DNA of 64,000 nucleotides, from assembly GCF_028682455.1 (NCBI RefSeq), contig NZ_JANHLD010000003.1:930001-994000 (forward strand), given 5' to 3'. Positions 25,123-33,590 of this stretch are shown piece by piece (within the stretch, counting starts at the first letter, position 1; the number at the start of each line of letters is the position of its first letter). Below the pieces are notes generated by a model, which had not been told where the DNA came from, ran no database searches, and saw nothing but the letters and a program-made list of their open reading frames with translations. The position numbers and the translations under genes are program-made. This DNA comes from Pseudomonas putida. Its GTDB lineage: Bacteria > Pseudomonadota > Gammaproteobacteria > Pseudomonadales > Pseudomonadaceae.

Positions 25123-25830
25123 TCAGAACAGACGAGCGAGCAGGGCGGTAACCGCTGTCTCCACGCGCAGGATGCGCTCGCCCAGTTGCACCGGGGCAAG
25201 GCCTGCCTTGCCCAGCAGGTCGATCTCGTAGGGGATCCAGCCGCCTTCCGGGCCGATGGCCAGGGTGACCGGCTCGTTCAGGCCGCGCGGGCAGGGGGGG
25301 AAGGGGCCCGGGTGGCCGACCAGGCCGAGGGTGCCGGCGGCGATGGCCGGCAGGCGGTCTTCGACGAAGGGCTTGAAGCGCTTCTCGATGATGATTTCGG
25401 GCAGGAGGGTGTCGCGGGTCTGCTCAAGGCCGAGGATCAGTTGCTCGCGAATCGCCTCGGGCTCGAGGAACGGCGTTTGCCAGAAACTTTTCTCGACCCG
25501 GTAGCTGTTGACCAGGATCAGCTTGGGCACACCCATGGTGGCGACGGTCTGGAACACCCGGCGTAGCATCTTGGGGCGCGGCAGGGCCAGCACCAGGGTC
25601 AGCGGCAGCTTGGCCGGTGGTTCTCGGTCGAAACTGACCGCAAGCTCCGCTTCATGGCCTTCCAGGCGCAGCACACGGGCTTCGCCCATCAGCCCGCCGA
25701 TGCGACCGACGCGCAGGCTGTCGCCCACTGCCACGCGGTGGATGTCCTGCATGTGGGTAAAGCGCCGGTCGGCCAGGACCACGCGGTCGGCCGCGATGAA
25801 GTCGGCCTCCTCGAGCAGCAGCAGGTTCAC
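25123..25830 (-). CDS. RsmE-family RNA methyltransferase paralogue
   Basis: 235-residue SPOUT-fold protein of the RsmE (16S rRNA m3U1498 methyltransferase) family. The C-terminal knot is well kept: 'LAIGPEGGWIPYEIDLL' and 'LGERILRVETAVTALLARL'. The middle region ('LALPRPKMLRRVFQTVATMG', 'NSYRVEKSFWQTP') differs clearly from the canonical 'GQGLSRGERMDWAIQKATELG' of the second copy at 59996-60715. The other copy is therefore the better RsmE candidate, and this one may act on another site or RNA. It overlaps tatC by 4 nt as last gene of the tat run. Confidence 0.8.
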   Translation of the reverse strand: MNLLLLEEADFIAADRVVLADRRFTHMQDIHRVAVGDSLRVGRIGGLMGEARVLRLEGHEAELAVSFDREPPAKLPLTLVLALPRPKMLRRVFQTVATMGVPKLILVNSYRVEKSFWQTPFLEPEAIREQLILGLEQTRDTLLPEIIIEKRFKPFVEDRLPAIAAGTLGLVGHPGPFPPCPRGLNEPVTLAIGPEGGWIPYEIDLLGKAGLAPVQLGERILRVETAVTALLARLF

Positions 25831-26618
25831 GGCTGGGTCGCTGGCGGCTGGTCGTTATGGTCGTCGGCGGCATCATCGGGCTGCGCGCTGCGCTTGCGGA
25901 TCAACGAGCCAAACAAGATGCCGATTTCGAACAGCAACCACATGGGCACCGCGAGCAGGGTCTGGGAGAAGATGTCCGGCGGGGTCAGGACCATGCCGAC
26001 CACGAAGCAGCCGATGATCACGTACGGGCGGATTTTCTTCAGGTACTTCACGTCGACCACGCCGATCCACACCAGCAGCACCACGGCCACCGGGATCTCG
26101 AAGGCCACGCCGAAGGCGAAGAACAGGGTCATGACGAAGTCCAGGTAACTGGCAATGTCCGTCATCATCGACACCCCTTCCGGGGTCGCGCTGGCGAAGA
26201 AACCGAAGATCAGCGGGAACACCAGGAAGTAGGCGAAGGCCATCCCGGCGTAGAACAGGAAGATGCTGGAGATCAGCAGAGGAATGGCGATGCGCTTTTC
26301 GTGGCGGTACAGGCCAGGGGCGATGAAGCCCCAGATCTGCTGCAGGATCAGCGGTATGGCCAGGAACAGCGAGACGATCATGGTCAGCTTGAACGGCGTC
26401 AGGAACGGCGAGGCCACGTCGGTGGCGATCATCGTTGCGTTGGCCGGCAAGTGGGCGCGCAGGGGCGCCGAGACCAGGGTGTAGATCTGCTGCGCGAAGG
26501 AAAACAGCCCGGCGAAGATCAGGAAGATGGCCGCGACGCAGCGCAGCAGGCGTGTACGCAGCTCGGTGAGGTGCGAAACCAGCGGCATCGGCTGGTCGTT
26601 TTCCGGAATATCGCTCAT
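25827..26618 (-). CDS. tatC: Twin-arginine translocase subunit TatC
   Basis: 263-residue six-TM inner-membrane receptor for twin-arginine signal peptides. Family landmarks: 'PLVSHLTELRTRLLR' near the N-terminus, the conserved glutamate-containing 'FIAPGLYRHEKR', 'FFASATPEGVSMMTDIASYLDF', 'FGVAFEIPV' and 'VVGMVLTPPDIFSQ'. It overlaps tatB and the RsmE-like gene by 4 nt each, so the genes are co-translated. The C-terminal tail is Asp/Gln-rich and cytoplasmic. Confidence 0.97.
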   Translation of the reverse strand: MSDIPENDQPMPLVSHLTELRTRLLRCVAAIFLIFAGLFSFAQQIYTLVSAPLRAHLPANATMIATDVASPFLTPFKLTMIVSLFLAIPLILQQIWGFIAPGLYRHEKRIAIPLLISSIFLFYAGMAFAYFLVFPLIFGFFASATPEGVSMMTDIASYLDFVMTLFFAFGVAFEIPVAVVLLVWIGVVDVKYLKKIRPYVIIGCFVVGMVLTPPDIFSQTLLAVPMWLLFEIGILFGSLIRKRSAQPDDAADDHNDQPPATQP

Positions 26619-26995
26619 GGGGCTCGCGGGGGCTGTGTCGGTTCGGTGGTCACGCTGGCGGCTGGCGCGGTGTCGCTGCTGGCCGGTGTAGGCGCGGCGG
26701 CGGTTTCGCCGCTGGCAGCCGGGGTTGCCGGCGGCTGGGGGCTCACGCTCTGCGGGTTGAGGATCTTACGCGCTTCCTGTTCCATGGAAAGGATGTGCTC
26801 ATTGTGCAGTTGGCGGCGGATGTCATCGGCACCGATTTCGCGCTCCACTTCCTGCTTGATCGCATTGAAGCTGCGCTTGAGGCGGCCGATCCACAAGCCG
26901 GCGGTACGCGCGGCACCGGGCAGGCGCTCGGGGCCGAGTACCAGCAGGGCCACCAGGCCTACGAGCAGAAGTTCGCCGAAGCTGATCCCGAACAT
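26615..26995 (-). CDS. tatB: Twin-arginine translocase subunit TatB
   Basis: 126-residue single-pass protein that works with TatC in recognising folded cargo. N-terminal TM 'FGISFGELLLVGLVALLVLGPERLP' with the conserved E and GPERLP hinge, then an amphipathic helix ('GLWIGRLKRSFNAIKQEV') and a Pro/Ala/Thr-rich tail. Lies 3 bp after tatA and overlaps tatC. Confidence 0.96.
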   Translation of the reverse strand: MFGISFGELLLVGLVALLVLGPERLPGAARTAGLWIGRLKRSFNAIKQEVEREIGADDIRRQLHNEHILSMEQEARKILNPQSVSPQPPATPAASGETAAAPTPASSDTAPAASVTTEPTQPPRAP

Positions 26996-26998
26996 TGA

Positions 26999-27274
26999 TC
27001 AATCTTTCCTGATGGGCTCTTCGACTTTGTGTGCCTGGCCGTCGATGGTCTGCGGCTGGTTCAGCGGCGAGGCCTGAGGCTGGACGGGCGGTGCAGGTTG
27101 TACCGGTGGCGGGGTGGATTCGGCAGGCTTGGACTCTTCCTCGTTCATGGCCTTGCGAAAGCCCTTGATCGATTCGCCCAGGTCGCTGCCCAGGTTCTTC
27201 AGCTTCTTGGTGCCGAACACCAGTACCACCACGACCAGCAGGACAACCCAGTGTTTCCAGTCAAAAATACCCAT
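26999..27274 (-). CDS. tatA: Twin-arginine translocase subunit TatA
   Basis: 91-residue pore-forming subunit. One TM ('HWVVLLVVVVLVFGTKKL') with the FGTKKL hinge, then an amphipathic helix ('LGSDLGESIKGFRKAM') and a proline/glutamine-rich tail. Length is normal. It opens the tatABC group, 25 bp after hisE in the same direction. Confidence 0.96.
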   Translation of the reverse strand: MGIFDWKHWVVLLVVVVLVFGTKKLKNLGSDLGESIKGFRKAMNEEESKPAESTPPPVQPAPPVQPQASPLNQPQTIDGQAHKVEEPIRKD

Positions 27275-27299
27275 GGTGCAATCCCTCGAGATAATTCAG

Positions 27300-27635
27300 T
27301 TAGGCCGAAGGCTGGCGCGCGGCCTTTTCGGCGTGCCCGGAAAGGCCAAAGCGACGGTCCAGCTCGTCCAGCACCGCCTGCGGGTGCTGGCCCAGTGCGG
27401 CGAGCATGACCAGGCTATGGAACCACAGATCGGCGGTCTCGTAGATGACATCGCTGTAATCTCCGCTGTGGGCGGCATCCTTGGCAGCAATGATGGTCTC
27501 GATCGACTCTTCGCCGAGCTTTTCCAGGATCTTGTTCAGGCCCTTGTGATACAGGCTGGCCACATAGGAGCTTTCGGGCTCGGCGCCCTTGCGCGACTCC
27601 AGTACTTCAGCCAGGCGGGTCAGGGTGTCGCTCAT
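27300..27635 (-). CDS. hisE: Phosphoribosyl-ATP pyrophosphohydrolase
   Basis: 111-residue MazG-fold enzyme, the second step of histidine biosynthesis (PR-ATP to PR-AMP and PPi). Metal-binding helices contain 'KLGEESIETIIAAK' and 'YETADLWFH'. ATG at 27635 sits 1 bp after the hisI stop, giving the P. putida length; earlier in-frame ATGs lie within hisI. HisE and HisI are separate here, not fused as in E. coli. Confidence 0.95.
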   Translation of the reverse strand: MSDTLTRLAEVLESRKGAEPESSYVASLYHKGLNKILEKLGEESIETIIAAKDAAHSGDYSDVIYETADLWFHSLVMLAALGQHPQAVLDELDRRFGLSGHAEKAARQPSA

Positions 27636-27636
27636 G

Positions 27637-28029
27637 TCAGTGTCCTGCGCTGTAGATGGCATGGGGATCCTTGAGGACCGGGTCGACGGTTTTCCACTCA
27701 CCGTTTTCATGGACACGGTAGAAGCAGCTCTCGCGACCGGTATGGCAGGCGATATGCCCCAGTTGCTCGACCATCAGGATGATCACGTCGGCGTCGCAGT
27801 CCAGGCGCATTTCGTGCAGTTTCTGCACATGACCGGACTCTTCACCCTTGCGCCACAGTTTGCCACGGGAACGCGACCAATAGATGGCACGCTGCTCGGT
27901 GGCGGTCAGGCTCAATGCCTCGCGGTTCATCCAGGCCATCATCAGCACGCGCCCGGTCTTGTGGTCCTGGGCAATGGCCGGTACCAGGCCATCGCTGTTC
28001 CAGTTGATCTCGTCCAGCCAGTCTTTCAT
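27637..28029 (-). CDS. hisI: Phosphoribosyl-AMP cyclohydrolase
   Basis: 130-residue zinc enzyme, third step of histidine biosynthesis. Signature segments: 'GLVPAIAQDHKTGRVLMMAW', 'RSRGKLWRKGEESGH', 'DCDADVIILMVEQ' and 'ACHTGRESCFYR', with the zinc cysteines in the DCDAD and ACHTG..C parts. ATG at 28029 (MKDWLDEI). Sits between ubiB and hisE. Confidence 0.95.
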   Translation of the reverse strand: MKDWLDEINWNSDGLVPAIAQDHKTGRVLMMAWMNREALSLTATEQRAIYWSRSRGKLWRKGEESGHVQKLHEMRLDCDADVIILMVEQLGHIACHTGRESCFYRVHENGEWKTVDPVLKDPHAIYSAGH

Positions 28030-28101
28030 GTTCGGCTCCAAATCAGGGCCCGATCCTCTGCCGGGCCCTTGCGCTAGTGTGCCAGCCACAGGCGCGGCTG
28101 G

Positions 28102-29709
28102 CTATCGACGCACTATCAGGTAGAGGCCCGCGGCAAGCATCAGCCAGGCCGGCCAGGCAGCCGGGGCGCTGAGGCTCACGGCGCCGGCGGCCAGGGTTGC
28201 GCCGCCGGCGAGCAGGCCGGCGCCGAGCAGGCGCAAGGCCCAGCCATCGCCTTTCTGCTGCCAGGGGCTGGGCGGGTCGGCCAGGTGCGGTTGCGACATG
28301 CGCTCGAGCAAATCGCGCGTCATGCCGGCCAGGTGCGGAATCTGTTCGACCTGGCCGTGCAGGTTCTGCAGCAGGGTCTTGGGGCTAACGCGCTCGCGCA
28401 TCCAGCGTTCCAGGAACGGCTGGGCAGTGCTCCACAGGTCCAGCTCGGGGTATAGCTGACGCCCCAGGCCCTCGATGTTGAGCAGGGTTTTTTGCAGCAG
28501 TACCAGTTGAGGCTGGACTTCCATGTTGAAGCGCCGCGCCGTCTGGAACAGGCGCATCAGCACCTGGCCGAAGGAGATGTCCTTGAGCGGCTTTTCGAAG
28601 ATCGGCTCGCACACGGTGCGGATGGCCGCTTCGAATTCGTTGAGTTTGGTGTGGGCCGGTACCCAGCCCGAATCGATGTGCAACTGAGCCACGCGGCGGT
28701 AGTCGCGCTTGAAGAAGGCGAACAGGTTGCGGGCGAGGTAATCCTGGTCTTCGGGGGTCAGGCTGCCGACGATGCCGCAGTCGATGGCGATGTACTGCGG
28801 GCTCCACGGCTTGACGGTGCTGACGAAAATGTTGCCCGGGTGCATGTCGGCGTGGAAGAAACTGTCGCGAAACACCTGGGTGAAGAAGATTTCGACACCG
28901 CGCTCGGCGAGCATCTTCATGTCGGTGCGCTGGTCGGCCAGGGTGGCCAGGTCGGTGACCTGGATCCCGTAGATGCGCTCCATCACCAGCACCTTGGGGC
29001 GGCACCAGTCCCAGTACACCTGGGGCACGTACATCATCTCCGAGCCTTCGAAGTTGCGCTTGAGCTGGCTGGCGTTGGCCGCCTCGCGCAGCAGGTCGAG
29101 CTCGTCGTAGATTGTCTTCTCGTAGTCGTTGACCACTTCTACCGGGTGCAGCAGGCGGGCATCGGCCGATACGCGCTCTGCGCCACGGGCAATCAGGAAC
29201 AGCCAGGCCAGGTCCTGGGCGATGATGGGCTTGAGGCCCGGGCGCACTACCTTGACCACCACCTCTTCGCCGCTCTTGAGCTTGGCCGCGTGTACCTGGG
29301 CCACCGAGGCCGAAGCCAGGGGTTCGACGTCGAAGCGGCTGAACACCTCGCTGATTTTCGCCCCGAGCTGTTCTTCGATCAGGGCCACGGCCTTTTGAGG
29401 GTCGAAGGGCGGCACCCGGTCCTGCAGCAGCATCAACTCATCGGCGATGTCTTCGGGCAGCAGGTCGCGGCGGGTCGAGAGCAGTTGGCCAAACTTGATG
29501 AAGATCGGTCCCAGGTCCTGCAAGGCCAGGCGCAGGCGTGCGCCACGGCTGAGCTCGAGAGTCTTGCGGGGGAACCAGCGCCAGGGCATCAGGTGCCGCA
29601 GGGCCATCAGCCACCAGGGCAGCGGAAGGTCGAACAGCAGGTCATCGAGTCGGTAGCGGATGACTACGCTCTGGATGCGCAACAGACGGCGGACGGCAAG
29701 CAGCTTCAT
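28102..29709 (-). CDS. ubiB: Ubiquinone biosynthesis regulatory kinase-like protein UbiB
   Basis: 535-residue ABC1/ADCK-family membrane-associated protein required for ubiquinone formation, probably through ATPase activity. Family motifs: 'KFGQLLSTRRDLLP' (KxGQ), the alanine-rich loop 'LASASVAQVHAAKL', 'VVVKVVRPG' with the ATP lysine, 'HADMHPGNIF' and 'IDCGIVG'. Two C-terminal TM segments (about 492-533). Overlaps ubiJ by 4 nt. Confidence 0.96.
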   Translation of the reverse strand: MKLLAVRRLLRIQSVVIRYRLDDLLFDLPLPWWLMALRHLMPWRWFPRKTLELSRGARLRLALQDLGPIFIKFGQLLSTRRDLLPEDIADELMLLQDRVPPFDPQKAVALIEEQLGAKISEVFSRFDVEPLASASVAQVHAAKLKSGEEVVVKVVRPGLKPIIAQDLAWLFLIARGAERVSADARLLHPVEVVNDYEKTIYDELDLLREAANASQLKRNFEGSEMMYVPQVYWDWCRPKVLVMERIYGIQVTDLATLADQRTDMKMLAERGVEIFFTQVFRDSFFHADMHPGNIFVSTVKPWSPQYIAIDCGIVGSLTPEDQDYLARNLFAFFKRDYRRVAQLHIDSGWVPAHTKLNEFEAAIRTVCEPIFEKPLKDISFGQVLMRLFQTARRFNMEVQPQLVLLQKTLLNIEGLGRQLYPELDLWSTAQPFLERWMRERVSPKTLLQNLHGQVEQIPHLAGMTRDLLERMSQPHLADPPSPWQQKGDGWALRLLGAGLLAGGATLAAGAVSLSAPAAWPAWLMLAAGLYLIVRR

Positions 29710-30329
29710 GCGTTATCGCTGGTATCAAGGGATCGGGCAAGGCGCTCGATGCGCGCCTCGAGGCGTTCAATATCGACTTTGAGCGTGTCGAGCTCGCTGA
29801 ACCGGGCTTCGGCTTCGCGTTGTCCGACCAGGGTACGGGCTTCTTCGGCCAGGTACTCGGAGAGGTTCTGGTTCAAGTTGGCGAAGCCCTGGCGGGTCCA
29901 GCTGGCGCGACTGCGCAGGTGGCCGCTGAGCAACTGCGTGGCGACCGGGCCCAGCCAGCGCGAGACTTCGTATTCCCAGTCCAGCTCCAGATCCTGCAGC
30001 ACCGCGACCAGATCGAGCAACACCGCGCTGTCGCCTTCGAGTTCCACCTGTGGGCTGTGCAGCACCGCCGGTTTGTCCTGGCTGAGGGCCAGGCGCACCA
30101 GGCTGCTGGCCGGCGCGCGCAGGGTGCAGTCGGCTTCGACCGCCCAGTGGGCCGCCAGCATCAGGCCATCTTCGCCGGGCAGGATGAACAGTTGCAGTGC
30201 CGGCTGGCGACAGTCGATGGCAATGACCTTGCCATTGAGCGCAGCCAGGCGCGGCAGCGCCGTGCTGTCCAGGCGAAGGACACGGTTGAGGCCGTGTTCG
30301 ACGCTGGCGAGAAGACCGGCCAGGAGCAT
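29706..30329 (-). CDS. ubiJ: Ubiquinone biosynthesis accessory factor UbiJ
   Basis: 207 residues with an SCP2 sterol-carrier-like fold in the N-terminal half. The C-terminal part has a coiled coil (about 165-205, 'LDTLKVDIERLEARIERLARSL'). UbiJ with UbiK is thought to present lipid intermediates to the Ubi complex. Its place between ubiE and ubiB, with overlaps at both ends, is the standard ubiE-ubiJ-ubiB order. Confidence 0.93.
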   Translation of the reverse strand: MLLAGLLASVEHGLNRVLRLDSTALPRLAALNGKVIAIDCRQPALQLFILPGEDGLMLAAHWAVEADCTLRAPASSLVRLALSQDKPAVLHSPQVELEGDSAVLLDLVAVLQDLELDWEYEVSRWLGPVATQLLSGHLRSRASWTRQGFANLNQNLSEYLAEEARTLVGQREAEARFSELDTLKVDIERLEARIERLARSLDTSDNA

Positions 30330-31099
30330 CAGGGCTTGATACCCCGGTGCAGGGCGACGATGCCGCTGGTCATGTTGTGGTAGGTGACGCGGTCGAAACC
30401 GGCCTCGACCATCATGGCCTTGAGGGTCTCCTGGTCGGGGTGCATGCGGATCGACTCGGCCAGGTACCGGTAGCTTTCCGAATCGTTGGTGATCAGCTTG
30501 CCGGCCAGCGGCATGAAGGCGAACGAGTAGGCGTCGTAGACCTTGGACATCAGCTTGTTGGTCGGCTTGGAGAACTCCAGCACCAGCAGACGGCCGCCTG
30601 GCTTGAGCACCCGCAGCATCGAGCGGATGGCGTCTTCCTTGTGGGTGACGTTACGCAGGCCGAACGCGATGGTCACGCAATCGAAGTGATTGTCGGGGAA
30701 CGGTAGCTTTTCAGCGTCGGCCTGGACGAATTCGATATTGCCGGCCACCCCACGGTCGAGCAGGCGGTCGCGACCGACCTTGAGCATCGACTCGTTGATG
30801 TCGGCCAGTACCACCTGGCCAGTCGGGCCGACCAGTTGCGAGAACTTGGCGGCCAGGTCACCGGTGCCACCGGCAATGTCCAGTACCCGATTGCCGCTGC
30901 GCACACCGGACAGCTCGATGGTAAAGCGCTTCCACAGGCGATGCATGCCGCCGGAAAGCACATCGTTCATCAGGTCGTACTTGGCTGCTACAGAGTGGAA
31001 AACCTCAGCGACCTTCTCCGCTTTCTGGCTTTCCGGCACGTTCTGATAGCCGAAATGGGTGACGGGTTCGGCGTTGTCGCCTTTGCGCTGATCGTTCAT
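30329..31099 (-). CDS. ubiE: Ubiquinone/menaquinone C-methyltransferase UbiE
   Basis: 256-residue SAM-dependent methyltransferase acting on the ring of demethoxyubiquinol (and demethylmenaquinol). SAM-binding 'VLDIAGGTGDLAAKF', 'ADINESML', 'CVTIAFGLRNVTHKE' and the C-terminal 'FDRVTYHNMTSGIVALHRG' are all present. First gene of the leftward run that extends through tatC; the promoter must lie in the 125 bp shared with the divergent PHA-associated gene. Confidence 0.97.
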   Translation of the reverse strand: MNDQRKGDNAEPVTHFGYQNVPESQKAEKVAEVFHSVAAKYDLMNDVLSGGMHRLWKRFTIELSGVRSGNRVLDIAGGTGDLAAKFSQLVGPTGQVVLADINESMLKVGRDRLLDRGVAGNIEFVQADAEKLPFPDNHFDCVTIAFGLRNVTHKEDAIRSMLRVLKPGGRLLVLEFSKPTNKLMSKVYDAYSFAFMPLAGKLITNDSESYRYLAESIRMHPDQETLKAMMVEAGFDRVTYHNMTSGIVALHRGIKP

Positions 31100-31224
31100 A
31101 TCGCTTCACCGGAAAAAATTACTGGCCATTCTAGGGCGTACGGTCGGATTTGTCTTGGCGGGGTGTGTCGCAGGTAGGGCGCGGGCATAATAGTCAGTAT
31201 GCCTCTGAACCCAGGATTGAATGA

Positions 31225-31500
31225 ATGACCCAGATCAGCGTTGAACGCAAACACAGCCTGGGCCGCCAAGCGGCTCGGGAAAAGGCCCAGGCCCTGGTCG
31301 ACAAACTGGCCCGCGAATACGACCTCACCGCCCGCTGGGACGGCGACCGGGTCGAGGTCAAGCGCAGTGGCGCCAATGGCAGCGTGCAGATCGGCGAAGA
31401 CAGCATCAAGGTCGAGCTCAAGCTGGGGATGATGCTGTCGATGATGAGCGGGACCATCAAGTCCGAGATCGAGCGGGCCCTCGATAAGGCGCTCGCCTAG
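31225..31500 (+). CDS. Polyhydroxyalkanoic acid system family protein
   Basis: 91-residue protein of the PHA-granule-associated family (PHA_gran_rgn), found beside phaIF in pseudomonads; its exact role is not established. Sequence 'ARWDGDRVEVKRSGANGSVQIGEDSIKVELKLG' alternates strands and ends in a short helix. ATG at 31225. It is divergent from ubiE and upstream of phaI, so it may be controlled with the granule genes. Confidence 0.85.
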   Translation: MTQISVERKHSLGRQAAREKAQALVDKLAREYDLTARWDGDRVEVKRSGANGSVQIGEDSIKVELKLGMMLSMMSGTIKSEIERALDKALA

Positions 31501-31504
31501 CGGC

Positions 31505-31584
31505 GCAAGCTGCAAGTGGCTCGTGGTGGGGCGAAGGCATCGGGATCACCGCTGCTCTTTCTTTGCCGCTTGAAGCTTGCAGCT
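31505..31584. repeat. Intergenic inverted repeat of the GCAAGCTGCAAG family
   Basis: Left arm GCAAGCTGCAAG (31505-31516), right arm GCTTGAAGCTTGCAGCT (31568-31584), in the gap before phaI. Related copies at 38728-38800 and 49975-50070. The following 100 bp before phaI hold no gene and should contain its promoter. Confidence 0.7.
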
Positions 31585-31687
31585 GTCCTTATTAGTGTGC
31601 CGTTTCTAATTTTTATCCCTACCGTATGCTCAAGCCCAACTTCCATGGGCAGTTCCTCCATATCTATTCGAGCGTGAGGTGCAGAGC

Positions 31688-32107
31688 ATGGCCAAAGTGA
31701 TCCTGAAGAAGAAAGATGACACCCAGCGTACGCTGGGCGAGGTGCGCGGCTACGCGCGCAAAATTTGGCTGGCAGGCCTGGGTGCTTATGTCCGGGTGGG
31801 CCAGGAAGGTGCCGACTACCTGAAAGAGCTGGTCAAGGCCGGTGAAACTGTCGAGAAGCGCAGCAAGAAACGTATCGACCTCGAGCTCGATGCAGCCAAC
31901 AGCCAGATCGACTCGGTCAAGGGCGAGATCTCCAGTGTGAAGGGCAAGGTCGAAGTCCAGCTCGATAAAATCGAAAAGGCTTTCGACACACGGGTCGCCA
32001 GCGCCTTGAATCGCATCGGCATACCGTCTAAACATGACGTGGAGGCACTTTCTGCCAAGCTCGATGAGCTGACGGCATTGCTCGAACGTGTCGCGCGCAA
32101 ACAATAA
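31688..32107 (+). CDS. phaI: Phasin PhaI
   Basis: 139-residue granule-associated phasin that coats PHA granules. The shared phasin segment 'ARKIWLAGLGAYVRVGQEG' is amphipathic, followed by a charged helical region and a coiled coil near the end ('LSAKLDELTALLERVA'). ATG at 31688 after GAGGTGCAG. The paralogous first 130 residues of PhaF, 10 bp downstream, show the same plan. Confidence 0.94.
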   Translation: MAKVILKKKDDTQRTLGEVRGYARKIWLAGLGAYVRVGQEGADYLKELVKAGETVEKRSKKRIDLELDAANSQIDSVKGEISSVKGKVEVQLDKIEKAFDTRVASALNRIGIPSKHDVEALSAKLDELTALLERVARKQ

Positions 32108-32117
32108 GGAGATCGGG

Positions 32118-32888
32118 ATGGCTGGCAAGAAGAATAGCGATAAAGAAAGCAGCTCCTGGGTCGGGGGAATCGAGAAATATTCCCGCAAGATCTGGCTGGC
32201 TGGTTTGGGTATCTACTCCAAGATCGACCAGGACGGCAACAAGCTCTTCGAGTCCCTGGTCAAAGACGGCGAGAAGGCTGAAAAGCAGGCCAAGGGTTCC
32301 GTTGACGCGGCCAAGGCTTCGGCCAAGTCGGCCACCTCTCGGGTGGGTGATGTGAAAGACCGTGCGCTGGGCAAGTGGAGCGAGCTCGAAGAGGCTTTCG
32401 ACAAGCGCCTGAACAGTGCCATCTCACGCCTGGGTGTGCCGAGCCGCAATGAGGTCAAGGCGCTGCACCAGCAGGTCGACACGCTGACCAAGCAGATCGA
32501 GAAGCTGACCGGTGCCTCGGCCAAGTCGGCTTCCAGCAAGCCTGCTGCCACTAAAGCTACAGCCAAGCCGCTGGCCAAAGCTGCACCGAAAGCCGCAGCC
32601 AAACCTGCGGCTAAAACGGCTGCGACCAAACCTGCGACAGCGAAGACTGCAGCGGCCAAGCCGGCTGCCAAACCTGCAGCCAAGCCGGCAGCAGCCAAAG
32701 CGACAGCAAAACCTGCCGCAAAACCTGCCGCGGCTAAAAAGCCTGCGGTGAAGAAAGCACCGGCCAAGCCAGCAGCACCAGCGGCCAGTGCGGCGCCTGT
32801 ACCGAGCGCAGTACCTGCTGCTTCGGCGCCGGCAGCACCGGCGGCTCCTGCGCCATCGGCTTCGGTGAGTCCGCTCAACCCGTCCTGA
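32118..32888 (+). CDS. phaF: Phasin PhaF with histone H1-like tail
   Basis: 256-residue granule protein that both coats granules and binds nucleoid DNA, which helps segregate granules at division. The N-terminal phasin domain (about 1-140, with 'SRKIWLAGLGIYSKIDQDG') ends in a heptad coil. The tail (about 141-235) is a run of AAKP/AAAKPA repeats rich in Lys, Ala and Pro like histone H1, followed by an Ala/Pro/Ser end. ATG 32118 after AAGGAGATCGG. Co-transcribed with phaI. Confidence 0.95.
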   Translation: MAGKKNSDKESSSWVGGIEKYSRKIWLAGLGIYSKIDQDGNKLFESLVKDGEKAEKQAKGSVDAAKASAKSATSRVGDVKDRALGKWSELEEAFDKRLNSAISRLGVPSRNEVKALHQQVDTLTKQIEKLTGASAKSASSKPAATKATAKPLAKAAPKAAAKPAAKTAATKPATAKTAAAKPAAKPAAKPAAAKATAKPAAKPAAAKKPAVKKAPAKPAAPAASAAPVPSAVPAASAPAAPAAPAPSASVSPLNPS

Positions 32889-32904
32889 TTTTCAGGCGGA
32901 TTTT

Positions 32905-32957
32905 TCGCGGGGCAAGCCCGCTCCCACATGATCTGTGGGAGCGGGCTTGCCCCGCGA
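32905..32957. repeat. REP hairpin, full inverted pair
   Basis: TCGCGGGGCAAGCCCGCTCCCACA and TGTGGGAGCGGGCTTGCCCCGCGA: long, nearly perfect arms around TGATC. It lies between the convergent phaF and phaD ends and probably terminates both. Confidence 0.9.
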
Positions 32958-32962
32958 TGCTT

Positions 32963-33577
32963 TCAGCCATCCAGGTAGCGCAGGGCAATCTGCTCCGCCG
33001 CATGCCGGGAGCCGTTCTCCAGGTGCGGCGCCACCAGCATCATCACCTGGTACACCACCACACCCACTTCCCCCTCACGGGCCAACACCCGCTGGTAGTC
33101 GAGGGAGAACAGCAGTGTCAGGGTGATCTGCTCCACCAGTTGCCCCAGGGCTCGCGTATCACTGGTCACCTGTCCCTGGGCCTTGAGGCTGGCGAGCAGG
33201 GCAGCGAGGGTGCGCTTGAGGGCGTTGAGCAGGTTGCGCATGCCACGGGCCAGCTTGGGCAGGCGGCCGGTGAGATTCGACAGGTCCTGGAACAGGAAAC
33301 GGTACTGGGCCATGCGCTCGACGATCAGGTGCAGGAACAGCCAGTAGTCCTCGGCATCCAGGCGCACCTCCAGGGGCGGGTCGAGCAGTGGCGTCAGCTC
33401 GTCTTCGAAGCGCTCGAACAAGCCCAGCACCAGCGGCTCCTTGCCGTGGAAGTGGTAGTACAGGTTGCCGGGGCTGATGCCCATCTCGTTGGCAATCTCG
33501 AGGGTCGAGACATTGGGCTCGCCCTGCTGGTTGAACAGCTGCAGGGCACATTCCAGAATACGGTCGCGGGTTTTCAT
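32963..33577 (-). CDS. phaD: PHA regulator PhaD (TetR family)
   Basis: 204-residue TetR-type protein that activates pha transcription in P. putida. N-terminal helix-turn-helix 'TLEIANEMGISPGNLYYHFHGKEPL' (about residues 24-50); the rest is helical and would bind a PHA-metabolism effector, proposed to be an acyl-CoA. It lies 13 bp after phaC2, the last gene of the phaC1-phaZ-phaC2-phaD order. Confidence 0.94.
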   Translation of the reverse strand: MKTRDRILECALQLFNQQGEPNVSTLEIANEMGISPGNLYYHFHGKEPLVLGLFERFEDELTPLLDPPLEVRLDAEDYWLFLHLIVERMAQYRFLFQDLSNLTGRLPKLARGMRNLLNALKRTLAALLASLKAQGQVTSDTRALGQLVEQITLTLLFSLDYQRVLAREGEVGVVVYQVMMLVAPHLENGSRHAAEQIALRYLDG

Positions 33578-33590
33578 CCGTTCTACTTGT

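Noticed and set aside
28492..30339. A 615-codon plus-strand frame over ubiB and ubiJ
   Set aside because: It has no family features and is fully opposite two well-supported genes.
32560..32800. Direct repeats in the phaF region as a CRISPR or satellite array
   Set aside because: They are in-frame codons for AAKP repeats, with no uniform spacers.
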